Source: Bacteroidota bacterium (GTDB lineage Bacteria > Bacteroidota > Bacteroidia > NS11-12g > UBA9320). From it: DNA of 8,401 nt. A program made the position numbers and the translations under genes. The first letter of the stretch is position 1, and each line of letters starts with the position of its first letter. The notes below the pieces were generated by a model, which was not told the DNA's origin, made no database searches, and saw only the letters and a program-made list of their open reading frames with translations. This document shows positions 1 to 7,421 of this stretch, piece after piece. The stretch covers positions 1-8,401 of the forward strand of contig JAHEKB010000084.1 of NCBI GenBank assembly GCA_024638525.1. The letters are read 5' to 3'.

Positions 1-3000
1 ATTGAACCACACTTCCGCGCACAGTTTTTCTTGTGTTGAATTCGCTGCATTCATGATCCCCAATAAGACGGTTCTCACATTACTCAGGTCAGGTAGACCA
101 ACTACAGATATCTTATGTCCATTGGGTAAAACTTCGGAATAATAGGATGTTGATGTACCTCCGTTCAGTTCTCTATTGAGTTTAAGTCTGTAAAACTGTT
201 CTAACTCAATGTTCATTTCATTTATAGTGGGCCAAATGGCTGTCGCATCTGCAGTACCATAAGGAGTCAAAGCCAATGGAATTTCGTATTGATAAAAGTT
301 GTTTTCAAGATCCGTTCCAACACGCAGAATAGCCACTACATCTCCATCAGATGCCAACTGAGATTCAGCATGGATAAACATTTGCAGGCTTTTGTAATTT
401 CTGATGTCGTAATTCAGGGTTCTAAATGCACCACGGGCATCTCCTTTGTCCAAATCACAAACAGCTATGGAAAGCGATTGCTCGTTTTGTTGAACATTAC
501 CAACTTGTGTGGGGTCAACCTCGCGAGTAAAACCTGGCGGAACAACATATTTTACAGGCTCTCTTCGGCTATTTTCTTCAATGTTCACAGTAGAAACCAC
601 CAATTTTGAGTCATCATTCGGATCAACAGGAGGGCCTACCGTTGGGGGAAATTTCAAAGTGCTGAGGTATCTTCTCCAGTCTGCTCTGACCAATTGAAGG
701 TTGGCAAATCTTAGAATGACACTGTCTTCAAAACCTTTGAGATACATCCTCATAAATCGGATGGACTTGAAGTCTTGTATTCCTCCAACCTTTTTCTGGT
801 ATTGCCTAATAGGTATCTTCAGCTGGTACCAAGTTACCTGATTGGGCTTGACACCTTCGTCTTCCTGCAAGGCATCCGCTAGAATGGTATCGGTCACAAA
901 GTTTTCTCCTATTCTTAGATCATTTGGGTCAATCGAAATCTTGTACTGGTAGTATTCCTCAACAAGATTGATGGTGTGATCGGAGTTGATGTCTTCATCA
1001 TCTGGCTGATTATTTGCAGACTTGGGTGTACCATCGCTGACCTTGTCCAAGGTAGAATTGCCCTCTGTTCCATTAAATTTTTTGTACCTAGACAAAATGC
1101 TTGTTTGAGTAGGGTCGTAAACTTCGTCTTTGTAGAAGATGTAGTTGTCACCGCTTGGGTCGTTGAAGGCTTGCTGATAAGCAATGGAAGCCGAACCGTA
1201 TAAAGCCTCCACTTCATCCAGATACCTGTTATAAAGTTGTCTTTCCTGTTCGTCGTTCATGCCGTCATAACCGACATCCTGAGTGCCCCTGGCTGCGGGA
1301 TCATTGTCAAATGCCTTGTTTAAAATCTGACCTGCGGGAACTAGTGCCCCCGGAACAGATCTCATGAAAGTAGTATCAACAGGCAGACCGCCTAAATCAG
1401 TGGGAAGTCCGTTTTCAGCAGATCTTCGTCTATCAGAAATGATGTCTTCACTGATACTACCCAAATTTATATAGAGATCACCGGTTTGAGCTGCTGTGTT
1501 ATTTTGCTTGGTATAAACAAATGGATCCATTAACCAGACCTCGATATAGTCAATGTTGGTGGCCTCAAAATCATTGGTCTCTATTCTGCGCATGATACCT
1601 CCCCAATTCTCTTCTGGATTAGCCAATTCTCCATTGGCTAGAAGATCTTGAGTATTGTAATTGTATTGACCTCTTTCTTTCGGATAGTAAGCGAGATCCA
1701 AGGTTGGCAATTGACTAGGCTGGCCTTGCTGTAATTCAATCTTTGGGAAAACCTCCGTCATGGGAATGGTCCTGACAAAGTGATCGGACCTATCCGTTGC
1801 ATCCAAATGATCAGGTGAGAGATTCTGACTAGACTGAAATAGAGGATCAATGGTGTACCAAGCGAGGTTGGCACGCTTTGTATTATAGGCGCTATCACCG
1901 AATTGGGATTCTGGAAAAAGATCTGGCTGTCCCTGTGGCATGGTGGCCAATTTCCAATTGTTTTGATATTTGAGGTCATATGGAGTTTCTGCTCCTTCAA
2001 AATCATCTATGTACGAGGTTCCTCGGTCACCCATGGTTCTGGGTTTGTGAGGGATAAGGTGCGCGAATTCCCCTGTAAAACTAAATGTTGATTTGGCCTT
2101 GGTTTCAACAAAGGGTAGCTTGTCTACCATTTTAGTCAAGAATCTGGAGTCAGTATTATAACTGCCATCCACTCCCCAAATCGAGTTCAGAATGGGTTCT
2201 TCTCCAATATTCACCTTCGGTGTAAGTGGCCTTTCGGTCATATGCATGAAGGTACCGCCTAGTATAAGCTTATCGGAGTGTTTGTAGTCGAATCGGGTAC
2301 CGACCAAAGATTTTTGCTGGACATTGATCAGCGAATTGCTTTCACAACTGGCTTTAATTACGGCACCTGAATTTAGTATTCCCTGATTGACTATTCTAAC
2401 GGTGCCCAAGGTATAGTCCACAATATAATCTCCTCCTTCTGACAACATATTGCCATTGGCAGTAACCCTTACAGAACCCTGAGTGATATTATAACACTGC
2501 AGTCTAATTACATCAGTAGCTGATCCTTTAAAAGTACCTCTCAAGAAGAACTTATTGTGTTTCACATCTTGTTCGGCCAGCCACCTAGTGCTGTCATACA
2601 GAGCATCAAATGCGTAGTATTCTGCATCAGTTCCGGTGGGATCCGTGAATTTGTCGCGGATGAATGAGCCAAAAGGCTCCCGAACCGGGAATATAATTCG
2701 CCCTTTCTGAGCATTGACGGTGATTCCTTCTATGAGATCAAATACGCCATCGGGTTTGGCTTCCATTTGCTTGTTGATCTTATCGAGATTCAATACTTCA
2801 ATCAACTGCTTTTCAAATATTGCTGATTCTGTAGGTTTTACCGGGAGGTAATTCAAATCTGCTCCTGATGGGTCATCCGCATACACCACATTCATGGTAA
2901 AATCCTGAGGCTGAAGGTTGTATGTATTCAGCGAGTAAACATTTTTCATCATCAAGTTCCATGTAGGAAGGTTGGTCTTGATGGTCGTAGGCTTAAGAAG

Positions 3001-4359
3001 CTTCAGAATAAGGTGATTTTCAGAATTGACAGAAGTGGGATTGTCAACGGTAAACTCACCAACTTGATATCTTCTTCCGTTATAGGTGTATTCAAAAGCT
3101 ACCATTAGCACTTCGTCATTGTTCAGCGCTTGATTTAATGAGATGTATCCCAGTCTGTCGTTATAGGTAAAGTCTGTTGAATTAAGCTGTCTTGCGTTAT
3201 TGAGGCATTCATAGTCCGTACCCAAGACTAAACGACTGTCATTGTAATCGCAAAATGGTTGACCTTTTACCGTATTGAACAGGGAATTGGCAGAGTTGTC
3301 TGGAACCTCGAAACCCGCAGGCCCCCAATCATCTCTGAACAATGCTGCGTTGCTGTTCTCCCCCAAGTCCATAAATCCAACAACATTTCTGGTATTGCCT
3401 GAAGTATTGGCTCTATTGGTTACCCATACCTCAATGTAGTTGATTAGGGCCCCTGACTGAATCACCGGCAATTGACTCAAAGCTTGATCGTATTGGTTGG
3501 CAAAAAACTGGGAAAGGAAGAAGTGTCTGTTTACGTCATAACTCGATGCTTGGATATCATATTCAGTAACCTGAGCACCACCATTGACTTCCGTTTCGCG
3601 GGTCTCACCTTTTTGTTGAGTTGCAATGGTCGTCACCGTTAGTTTTCCAAACTGCAATTGGGTCTTTATTCCAAATAGGTTTTGTCCGCCTTGAATTAGG
3701 CTGCCATTTAATGGGAGGCTTACATTACCGAGCTCGATGTTTTTTATAATGTCATCTTCTGTTCCACCCCAATTTAATTTCATTTGATTCTCAAACTCGA
3801 ATGTGGCTTCAGTATCGTAGTTCCAATTCAGCTTGAGTCTATCACCAATTTGTCCTGTGACGTTGAGTTGCATCTTCATCCCAAAGTCAAAATTTCCATT
3901 TCGCTGTTGCCTACGAGTGAAACTGGGGTTTTCGACCTTATTGAACTTGCCTCCAAATGTGACTTCCGCAGAACCCGTTGGTCGAATATCAATTAGTCCG
4001 CCTCCAAATACTCTGTCAAAAATAGGGGGGCTTAGATGTATGGGTGGAACAAGTCCATTGCCCTTGATGTATTTAGTCGCATTTGATTTTTGTTGAAAGT
4101 AATCCCTCTGCTCCTCTTGACTCCTTTTCTTCATGTATTCATACATGGTCAAAACTCGTGGCGACCCAATTTGACGGTCACCTACTTTCATGATTTCCAG
4201 ATAGTTACCAGTACTCGGGTCGTATTCATATATAGTCCTGATGTTGGGAGGGTCATCCAAATCAAGCAACAGATTGCTGCTGTCACTTTGACCATAAAGA
4301 GCCATAGAGCTTAGGCCGATAGCAATGACAAAGGCCGTCTTGCTGGCAAGCTTGAGCAC
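1..4359 (-). CDS. sprA: SprA, T9SS outer-membrane translocon (N-terminal part; 3' end outside window)
   Basis: SprA (Sov in Porphyromonas) is the giant outer-membrane barrel through which type IX secretion clients cross; in gliding species it is also needed for motility. The frame is open from the start through position 1 with no stop or frameshift, giving 1453 codons. Known homologues are about 2,300-2,500 residues, so roughly 60% is here. Residues 1-24 form a signal peptide: K3 and K7, a hydrophobic core at about 9-21, then LYGQ. Family-typical stretches include LIDIRPTGSAEVTFGG (122-137), IATQQKGE (245-252), FFANQYDQALSQLP (about 285-298), GEEPILNSIWG (719-729), YIDDFEG (783-789), WGGIMRRIETNDFEATN (919-935), SIRFMRMYL (about 1219-1227) and AEVWFN (1448-1453). 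The long beta-rich sequence fits a large barrel. GTG at 4359 is the first standard start after an in-frame TAA at 4402-4404. The first ATG (4303-4305) would destroy the signal peptide. Rare upstream ATT or ATA initiation cannot be excluded. Identity is very secure; the exact start is not. Confidence 0.96.
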   Translation of the reverse strand, partial: MLKLASKTAFVIAIGLSSMALYGQSDSSNLLLDLDDPPNIRTIYEYDPSTGNYLEIMKVGDRQIGSPRVLTMYEYMKKRSQEEQRDYFQQKSNATKYIKGNGLVPPIHLSPPIFDRVFGGGLIDIRPTGSAEVTFGGKFNKVENPSFTRRQQRNGNFDFGMKMQLNVTGQIGDRLKLNWNYDTEATFEFENQMKLNWGGTEDDIIKNIELGNVSLPLNGSLIQGGQNLFGIKTQLQFGKLTVTTIATQQKGETRETEVNGGAQVTEYDIQASSYDVNRHFFLSQFFANQYDQALSQLPVIQSGALINYIEVWVTNRANTSGNTRNVVGFMDLGENSNAALFRDDWGPAGFEVPDNSANSLFNTVKGQPFCDYNDSRLVLGTDYECLNNARQLNSTDFTYNDRLGYISLNQALNNDEVLMVAFEYTYNGRRYQVGEFTVDNPTSVNSENHLILKLLKPTTIKTNLPTWNLMMKNVYSLNTYNLQPQDFTMNVVYADDPSGADLNYLPVKPTESAIFEKQLIEVLNLDKINKQMEAKPDGVFDLIEGITVNAQKGRIIFPVREPFGSFIRDKFTDPTGTDAEYYAFDALYDSTRWLAEQDVKHNKFFLRGTFKGSATDVIRLQCYNITQGSVRVTANGNMLSEGGDYIVDYTLGTVRIVNQGILNSGAVIKASCESNSLINVQQKSLVGTRFDYKHSDKLILGGTFMHMTERPLTPKVNIGEEPILNSIWGVDGSYNTDSRFLTKMVDKLPFVETKAKSTFSFTGEFAHLIPHKPRTMGDRGTSYIDDFEGAETPYDLKYQNNWKLATMPQGQPDLFPESQFGDSAYNTKRANLAWYTIDPLFQSSQNLSPDHLDATDRSDHFVRTIPMTEVFPKIELQQGQPSQLPTLDLAYYPKERGQYNYNTQDLLANGELANPEENWGGIMRRIETNDFEATNIDYIEVWLMDPFVYTKQNNTAAQTGDLYINLGSISEDIISDRRRSAENGLPTDLGGLPVDTTFMRSVPGALVPAGQILNKAFDNDPAARGTQDVGYDGMNDEQERQLYNRYLDEVEALYGSASIAYQQAFNDPSGDNYIFYKDEVYDPTQTSILSRYKKFNGTEGNSTLDKVSDGTPKSANNQPDDEDINSDHTINLVEEYYQYKISIDPNDLRIGENFVTDTILADALQEDEGVKPNQVTWYQLKIPIRQYQKKVGGIQDFKSIRFMRMYLKGFEDSVILRFANLQLVRADWRRYLSTLKFPPTVGPPVDPNDDSKLVVSTVNIEENSRREPVKYVVPPGFTREVDPTQVGNVQQNEQSLSIAVCDLDKGDARGAFRTLNYDIRNYKSLQMFIHAESQLASDGDVVAILRVGTDLENNFYQYEIPLALTPYGTADATAIWPTINEMNIELEQFYRLKLNRELNGGTSTSYYSEVLPNGHKISVVGLPDLSNVRTVLLGIMNAANSTQEKLCAEVWFN

Positions 4360-4443
4360 GCTAGAATATAAGTTGAATCGGTAAATGGCTATTCCTTTAG
4401 TTTAGTAGTGTTTCCTTATAGGCGACGGCGGTTGATAGCATAT

Positions 4444-4451
4444 CAAAATTA
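4444..4451 (-). promoter_or_regulatory. Candidate -7 promoter box for sprA
   Basis: Read on the minus strand this is TAATTTTG, a full match to the Bacteroidota -7 consensus TAnnTTTG. It overlaps the ruvA stop codon (4449-4451) and lies about 85 nt upstream of the GTG start of sprA, which would give a leader of roughly 75-80 nt. No TTG sits 17-23 nt further upstream, so the -33 element is missing or degenerate. The 89-bp gap between ruvA and sprA (4360-4448) contains no convincing terminator, so sprA could also be read through from ruvA. This is a motif match only. Confidence 0.35.
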
Positions 4452-5033
4452 CAATAATTGCAATGATTTTTTTATTAACTCTTCCGTTTCGAGATTATTG
4501 CCTTCTTGCTTACTTATTTTAAGCAGTGTTTTTTGGACGGAAGCCCGCGTAAACCCTAATGCGATCAAAGCATCGCTAGCTTCGTCTATGCTATTGGATT
4601 GGCCACTGAGCTGATAGGCCTCTTCTGAGCCAATTCCTCCGAGCTTATCTTGTAACTCAACAATAAGTCGTTGCGCCGCTTTCGGTCCTATACCTTTGAC
4701 TGATTTAAGCATTCCTACATTACCATTGCTGATGGCAGAAATGACCTCATCAACATTCAATGCAGATAAGACCATTCTCGCGGTTGCTGTACCAACGCCA
4801 TTTACTGATATCAATTTCAGGAATAACTCTCTTTCATTCAGGGATGAGAAGCCATATAGACTATGGCTGTCTTCTCTCACAACAAGGTGGGTAAAGATCT
4901 TTAATTCTGAGTTGGATTTGATCTGCTCAAAGGTATTGAGAGAAATGTGCAGCGAGTATCCAATGCCACCTACCTGCAATACGAGTTCGGTTGGAGTGAT
5001 CCTGTCGACCTTCCCTTCTAAAAAATCGTACAT
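4449..5033 (-). CDS. ruvA: Holliday junction branch migration complex subunit RuvA
   Basis: RuvA binds the four-way Holliday junction as a tetramer and loads the RuvB ATPase motors that drive branch migration; RuvC then resolves the junction. The protein has 194 residues, a normal family length. Residues 1-62 form the OB-fold domain I (MYDFLEGKV start, family-typical VREDSHSLYGF at 52-62). Two helix-hairpin-helix DNA-binding motifs follow, with hairpins VNGVG (77-81) and VKGIG (112-116, followed by PKAAQRLIVEL). After a linker (about 131-147), domain III (about 148-194, DEASDALIALGF type) is the part that contacts RuvB in the family. It starts at ATG (5031-5033) and ends in TAA. It lies 89 bp upstream of sprA in the same orientation and is divergent from the transporter operon. 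A run of seven A's near the 3' end encodes two lysines but does not break the frame. ruvB and ruvC are not in the window, as is common in Bacteroidota. Confidence 0.97.
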   Translation of the reverse strand: MYDFLEGKVDRITPTELVLQVGGIGYSLHISLNTFEQIKSNSELKIFTHLVVREDSHSLYGFSSLNERELFLKLISVNGVGTATARMVLSALNVDEVISAISNGNVGMLKSVKGIGPKAAQRLIVELQDKLGGIGSEEAYQLSGQSNSIDEASDALIALGFTRASVQKTLLKISKQEGNNLETEELIKKSLQLL

Positions 5034-5035
5034 AT

Positions 5036-5069
5036 TTGCAAGTTTAGATGGTGGCCATCAATAATTTAG
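5036..5069 (+). promoter_or_regulatory. Candidate promoter for the transporter-yicC-gmk-nadD operon
   Basis: TTG at 5036-5038 (preceded by T, so TTTG from 5035) could be a -33 element. TAATTTAG at 5062-5069 matches the Bacteroidota -7 consensus TAnnTTTG at five of six fixed positions. The 23-nt spacer lies at the upper end of the reported 17-23 nt range. Transcription would begin near 5075, leaving a leader of about 20 nt before the TTG start at 5094. This is the only upstream space the operon has, because ruvA diverges at 5033. On the minus strand, TAAACTTG (5039-5046) is a one-mismatch -7 box very close to the ruvA ATG and would imply a nearly leaderless ruvA transcript. Both are motif calls without experimental support. 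Confidence 0.33.
5047..5059. promoter_or_regulatory. Small dyad, possible operator between ruvA and the transporter
   Basis: GATGG-TGG-CCATC is a perfect 5-bp inverted repeat around a 3-nt centre. It lies 13 nt upstream of the ruvA start, between the candidate -33 and -7 boxes of the divergent operon. The position suits a repressor site acting on both transcripts, but a 5-bp dyad is short enough to arise by chance. No matching regulator is encoded in the window. Confidence 0.2.
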
Positions 5070-5099
5070 AGCCATTTATAAACATCCAATAATTTGAGC
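5056..5099 (+). repeat. Imperfect 17-nt direct repeat in the divergent intergenic region
   Basis: CATCAATAATTTAGAGC (5056-5072) and CATCCAATAATTTGAGC (5083-5099) differ by one inserted base and one deleted base and are offset by 27 nt. Both share AATAATTT. The first copy contains the candidate -7 box. The second copy contains the TTG start codon of the transporter gene. It may be a paired regulator site or the trace of a small local duplication; the sequence alone does not decide. Confidence 0.45.
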
Positions 5100-5984
5100 T
5101 ATAACGCAAAGCCGGGATTAGTACACCTCGCACTATTTACAGTTTCCTTCATTTATGCGGCGAACTACTCTATCGCCCAATGGGCAATGCCTGAGCCCGT
5201 TGGCCCATTTGGATTTATACTCATCCGTGTAAGTCTAGGAGCACTGTTCTTCTTTCTGTACTACAGGATTTTTGCCTTTGAACCAATATTGGACAGGAGT
5301 CACTATTGGCAATTTGCAGTTGCGGGCTTCTTTGGCGTTGCAATCAATATGCTCGCTTTCTTCAAAGGACTTTCCATGACCTCGGCCATTAATGCGTCTG
5401 TCCTGATGCTCTTTGCCCCAGTTTTTGTGGTGGTTTTTACCGCATTAAAATTGAGAAATCGAATTCGAAAACGGGTTTGGCTCGGGATACTTATATCATT
5501 CACTGCGGCGGGATTTCTGGTTGGTATACAACAGTTTAGCTTATCTGAAAATGGCGCATTGGGTGACCTCTTGATTGTGCTAAATGCATGTAGCTATGGG
5601 TTTTATCTGGTTTATGTTGCCAAGCTTCTAAGGCTGTATAAGGCAACTACAATTACGGCCTATATTTTTTTGTTTGGCTTCCTGTTCGTCTTGCCTTTTG
5701 GGTGGTCTGAATTTAGTGCAATCGGATGGTCTGACTTGAGCAATAAAGTGATCTACTCATTGATCTATGTTGTGCTGGCAACCACATTACTGGCCTATTT
5801 TTTAAATTCATGGGCGGTACAAAAATCAACAAGCACCTTAGTAGGGAGCTATGTTTACCTGCAACCGGTCCTTGCAAGTTTTATTGCTGTAGGTATTGGT
5901 CAAGATAGTCTTAGCACCGAAAAAACTATATTCGCTGCCTTGATAATATTAGGAGTTTATCTGGTAAGCAGCACTAAAAAATGA
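5094..5984 (+). CDS. EamA-family (DMT superfamily) inner-membrane transporter, substrate unknown
   Basis: The protein has 296 residues and is very hydrophobic. It shows the two-repeat EamA architecture of the drug/metabolite transporter superfamily, whose members move metabolites such as amino acids or purines, usually outward. About ten transmembrane helices can be seen, near residues 10-26, 37-57, 71-90, 98-117, 129-145, 155-175, 187-203, 218-237, 247-267 and 276-292. The first repeat spans about 13-143 and the second about 157-292. LIRVSLGALFF (43-53) and GSYVYLQPVLASFIAVG (251-267) are family-typical. The start is TTG at 5094: an in-frame stop lies at 5079-5081, and the first internal ATG would cut off helix 1. 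The stop overlaps the next start as ATGA, which suggests translational coupling with yicC. The substrate is not predictable, and the nucleotide-metabolism neighbours are weak evidence at best. Confidence 0.9.
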   Translation: MSYNAKPGLVHLALFTVSFIYAANYSIAQWAMPEPVGPFGFILIRVSLGALFFFLYYRIFAFEPILDRSHYWQFAVAGFFGVAINMLAFFKGLSMTSAINASVLMLFAPVFVVVFTALKLRNRIRKRVWLGILISFTAAGFLVGIQQFSLSENGALGDLLIVLNACSYGFYLVYVAKLLRLYKATTITAYIFLFGFLFVLPFGWSEFSAIGWSDLSNKVIYSLIYVVLATTLLAYFLNSWAVQKSTSTLVGSYVYLQPVLASFIAVGIGQDSLSTEKTIFAALIILGVYLVSSTKK

Positions 5985-6850
5985 GATCTATGACTGGCTA
6001 TGGTGTGGCCGAAATCCATACCGAAGAATACACTGTGAAAGTGGAGATGAGAAGTCTAAATGGAAAGTATTTGGATATTAATTTTCGCATGCCCAGATAC
6101 CTTCTCTCGCGAGAAATAGAATTCAGAAATCACATAGCCAAGCAAATTGGCAGAGGGAGTGTAAATATCAATCTACATGTAATCAGGCATAAGCTGGGCG
6201 ATAATGCTGTTGGTATTAACAAAGAACTCGCTACTACCTACTATACCAAACTAAAGGATTTAAGTCAAGAACTCGGTGCGGATGACAGGGATATCTTCAG
6301 GATAACCACAGCCATGCAGGATGTCATATATGTTGACGATGAGGCTGTTGACGAGAGTTTAATTGCCCTGATCAAAGAAGGTTTAAGTAGTGCATTCGAC
6401 AAGTTTGATCAATTTAGAAAAACAGAAGGCAGTCAGATTCATGCTCATGTTGGAGAATGCTGCAATCATATAGAAGCTCAAATACCCAAGGTTGAGTCTT
6501 TTGAGCCGGAGCGATTGGAGCTAACCAAAGAGCGTTTAAAGAGAAGTTTAAGTGCTTTGGTTGAGGATGACAATTACGATAAGAATCGATTTGAGCAAGA
6601 GCTGATTTACTATATAGAGAAATTTGACATCAGTGAAGAAAAGAAGCGTTTGAAAGCGCATTGTGACCATTTCAATGAAGCGCTAAGTACATCACCTAAG
6701 GGGAAGAAACTCAATTTTATCGCACAGGAAATGGGTAGAGAGATCAATACCATGGGGAGCAAAGCGAATCACTCTGAAATTCAGAAATGTGTTATAAGCA
6801 TGAAAGAAGAATTGGAGAAGATCAAGGAACAAGCATTGAATATTTTATAA
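5981..6850 (+). CDS. yicC: YicC/YloC-family endoribonuclease
   Basis: Members of this family (E. coli YicC, B. subtilis YloC) are endoribonucleases linked to RNA turnover; E. coli YicC has been tied to small-RNA decay. The length of 289 residues is normal. The N-terminal YicC-like domain begins with MRSMTGYG (1-8), followed by RSLNGKYLDINFRMP (24-38) and RGSVN (58-62). The C-terminal DUF1732-type domain carries the most conserved block, QEMGREINTMGSKA (249-262), and ends in a charged helix (about 271-289). The middle (about 130-245) is highly charged and probably helical. The ATG at 5981 overlaps the stop of the transporter gene by 4 bp. A second ATG at residue 4 would lose only three residues, but family members usually begin with M(I)RSMTG. 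gmk begins one base after the TAA, and proximity of yicC-type genes to gmk is seen across several phyla. Confidence 0.95.
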   Translation: MRSMTGYGVAEIHTEEYTVKVEMRSLNGKYLDINFRMPRYLLSREIEFRNHIAKQIGRGSVNINLHVIRHKLGDNAVGINKELATTYYTKLKDLSQELGADDRDIFRITTAMQDVIYVDDEAVDESLIALIKEGLSSAFDKFDQFRKTEGSQIHAHVGECCNHIEAQIPKVESFEPERLELTKERLKRSLSALVEDDNYDKNRFEQELIYYIEKFDISEEKKRLKAHCDHFNEALSTSPKGKKLNFIAQEMGREINTMGSKANHSEIQKCVISMKEELEKIKEQALNIL

Positions 6851-6851
6851 T

Positions 6852-7421
6852 TTGGAGAAGCTTATCATTTTTTCAGCTCCTTCGGGCTCTGGCAAGACCA
6901 CTGTGGTCAAGCACCTACTCAAGACCTTTGATCAATTGGCATTTTCCGTTAGCGTAACTACCCGCAAGCAAAGACCGAATGAAGTGCATGGCAAAGACTA
7001 TTATTTCTTTACAGAGGAAGAGTTTGCCGAGCATCTCGAAAGGGATGAATTTTTAGAACATGAAGAAGTTTATAAAGGGCTGTATTATGGAACCTTGAAA
7101 TCAGAGGTTGAACGCCTATGGGCTGAGGGAAAAGCGGTCATTTTCGATGTGGATGTGAAGGGCGGGATAAACATCAAGAAATATTATGGAGACAAGGCCC
7201 TGGCCGTGTTTCTAAAGCCACCTTCTGTGGATGTCTTGATGCAGCGATTGAAAGGCCGCGACACAGAAGTCGAACACGAACTCAAGGAGAGAATCAGCAA
7301 AGCTCAAGAAGAGCTCAAATACGCTGACCAATTTGATCAGATCATTGTAAACGATCAATTAAACATTACATTTGTTACGGCAGAAAAAGCAGTGCGAAGC
7401 TTTTTAGAATCAGCATTTTAG
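6852..7421 (+). CDS. gmk: Guanylate kinase
   Basis: This cytosolic enzyme phosphorylates GMP (or dGMP) to GDP with ATP, an essential step towards GTP and dGTP. The protein has 189 residues. The P-loop is SAPSGSGKTT (8-17, with K15 and T16 at the phosphates). The GMP-binding region has SVTTRKQRPNEVHGKDY (34-50: S34, R38, R41, Y50), E69 and Y78 in the YYGT segment. VIFDVDVKGG (97-105) is the Walker-B-like strand. Lid arginines are visible as R132 and R136 (RLKGR) and R147. The start is TTG at 6852: an in-frame stop lies at 6837-6839, no ATG or GTG intervenes, and any later start would remove the P-loop. It begins 1 bp after yicC and its TAG directly abuts the nadD ATG, so translation probably depends on coupling. 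All key catalytic positions are present. Confidence 0.97.
   Translation: MEKLIIFSAPSGSGKTTVVKHLLKTFDQLAFSVSVTTRKQRPNEVHGKDYYFFTEEEFAEHLERDEFLEHEEVYKGLYYGTLKSEVERLWAEGKAVIFDVDVKGGINIKKYYGDKALAVFLKPPSVDVLMQRLKGRDTEVEHELKERISKAQEELKYADQFDQIIVNDQLNITFVTAEKAVRSFLESAF

Noticed and set aside
289..609. Plus-strand ORF of 106 codons, and other short ORFs at 509-697, 976-1203, 1903-2091, 3784-3996, 3833-4096 and 4090-4314
   Set aside because: They lie antisense or out of frame inside sprA, whose minus-strand frame is continuous and carries clear family motifs. Their translations show no recognisable domain.
915..1217. Minus-strand ORFs at 915-1217 and 1758-2006
   Set aside because: They are in a different frame from sprA on the same strand, overlap it entirely, and have low-complexity translations.
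4025..4030. G6 run in sprA as a possible phase-variation tract
   Set aside because: Six bases is too short for frequent slippage, and the frame is intact across it.
4467..4473. T7 run at the ruvA 3' end, considered as a terminator or programmed-frameshift site
   Set aside because: No stable hairpin adjoins it and it lies in the coding sequence for two lysines. RuvA has a normal length and C-terminus without any frameshift.
4696..5064. Plus-strand ORF of 122 codons opposite ruvA, and one at 4408-4614
   Set aside because: They are the antisense shadow of ruvA, whose OB-fold and both helix-hairpin-helix motifs are intact on the other strand.
5303..5503. Minus-strand ORF inside the transporter gene
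   Set aside because: It is antisense to a well-supported ten-helix protein and has no recognisable features.
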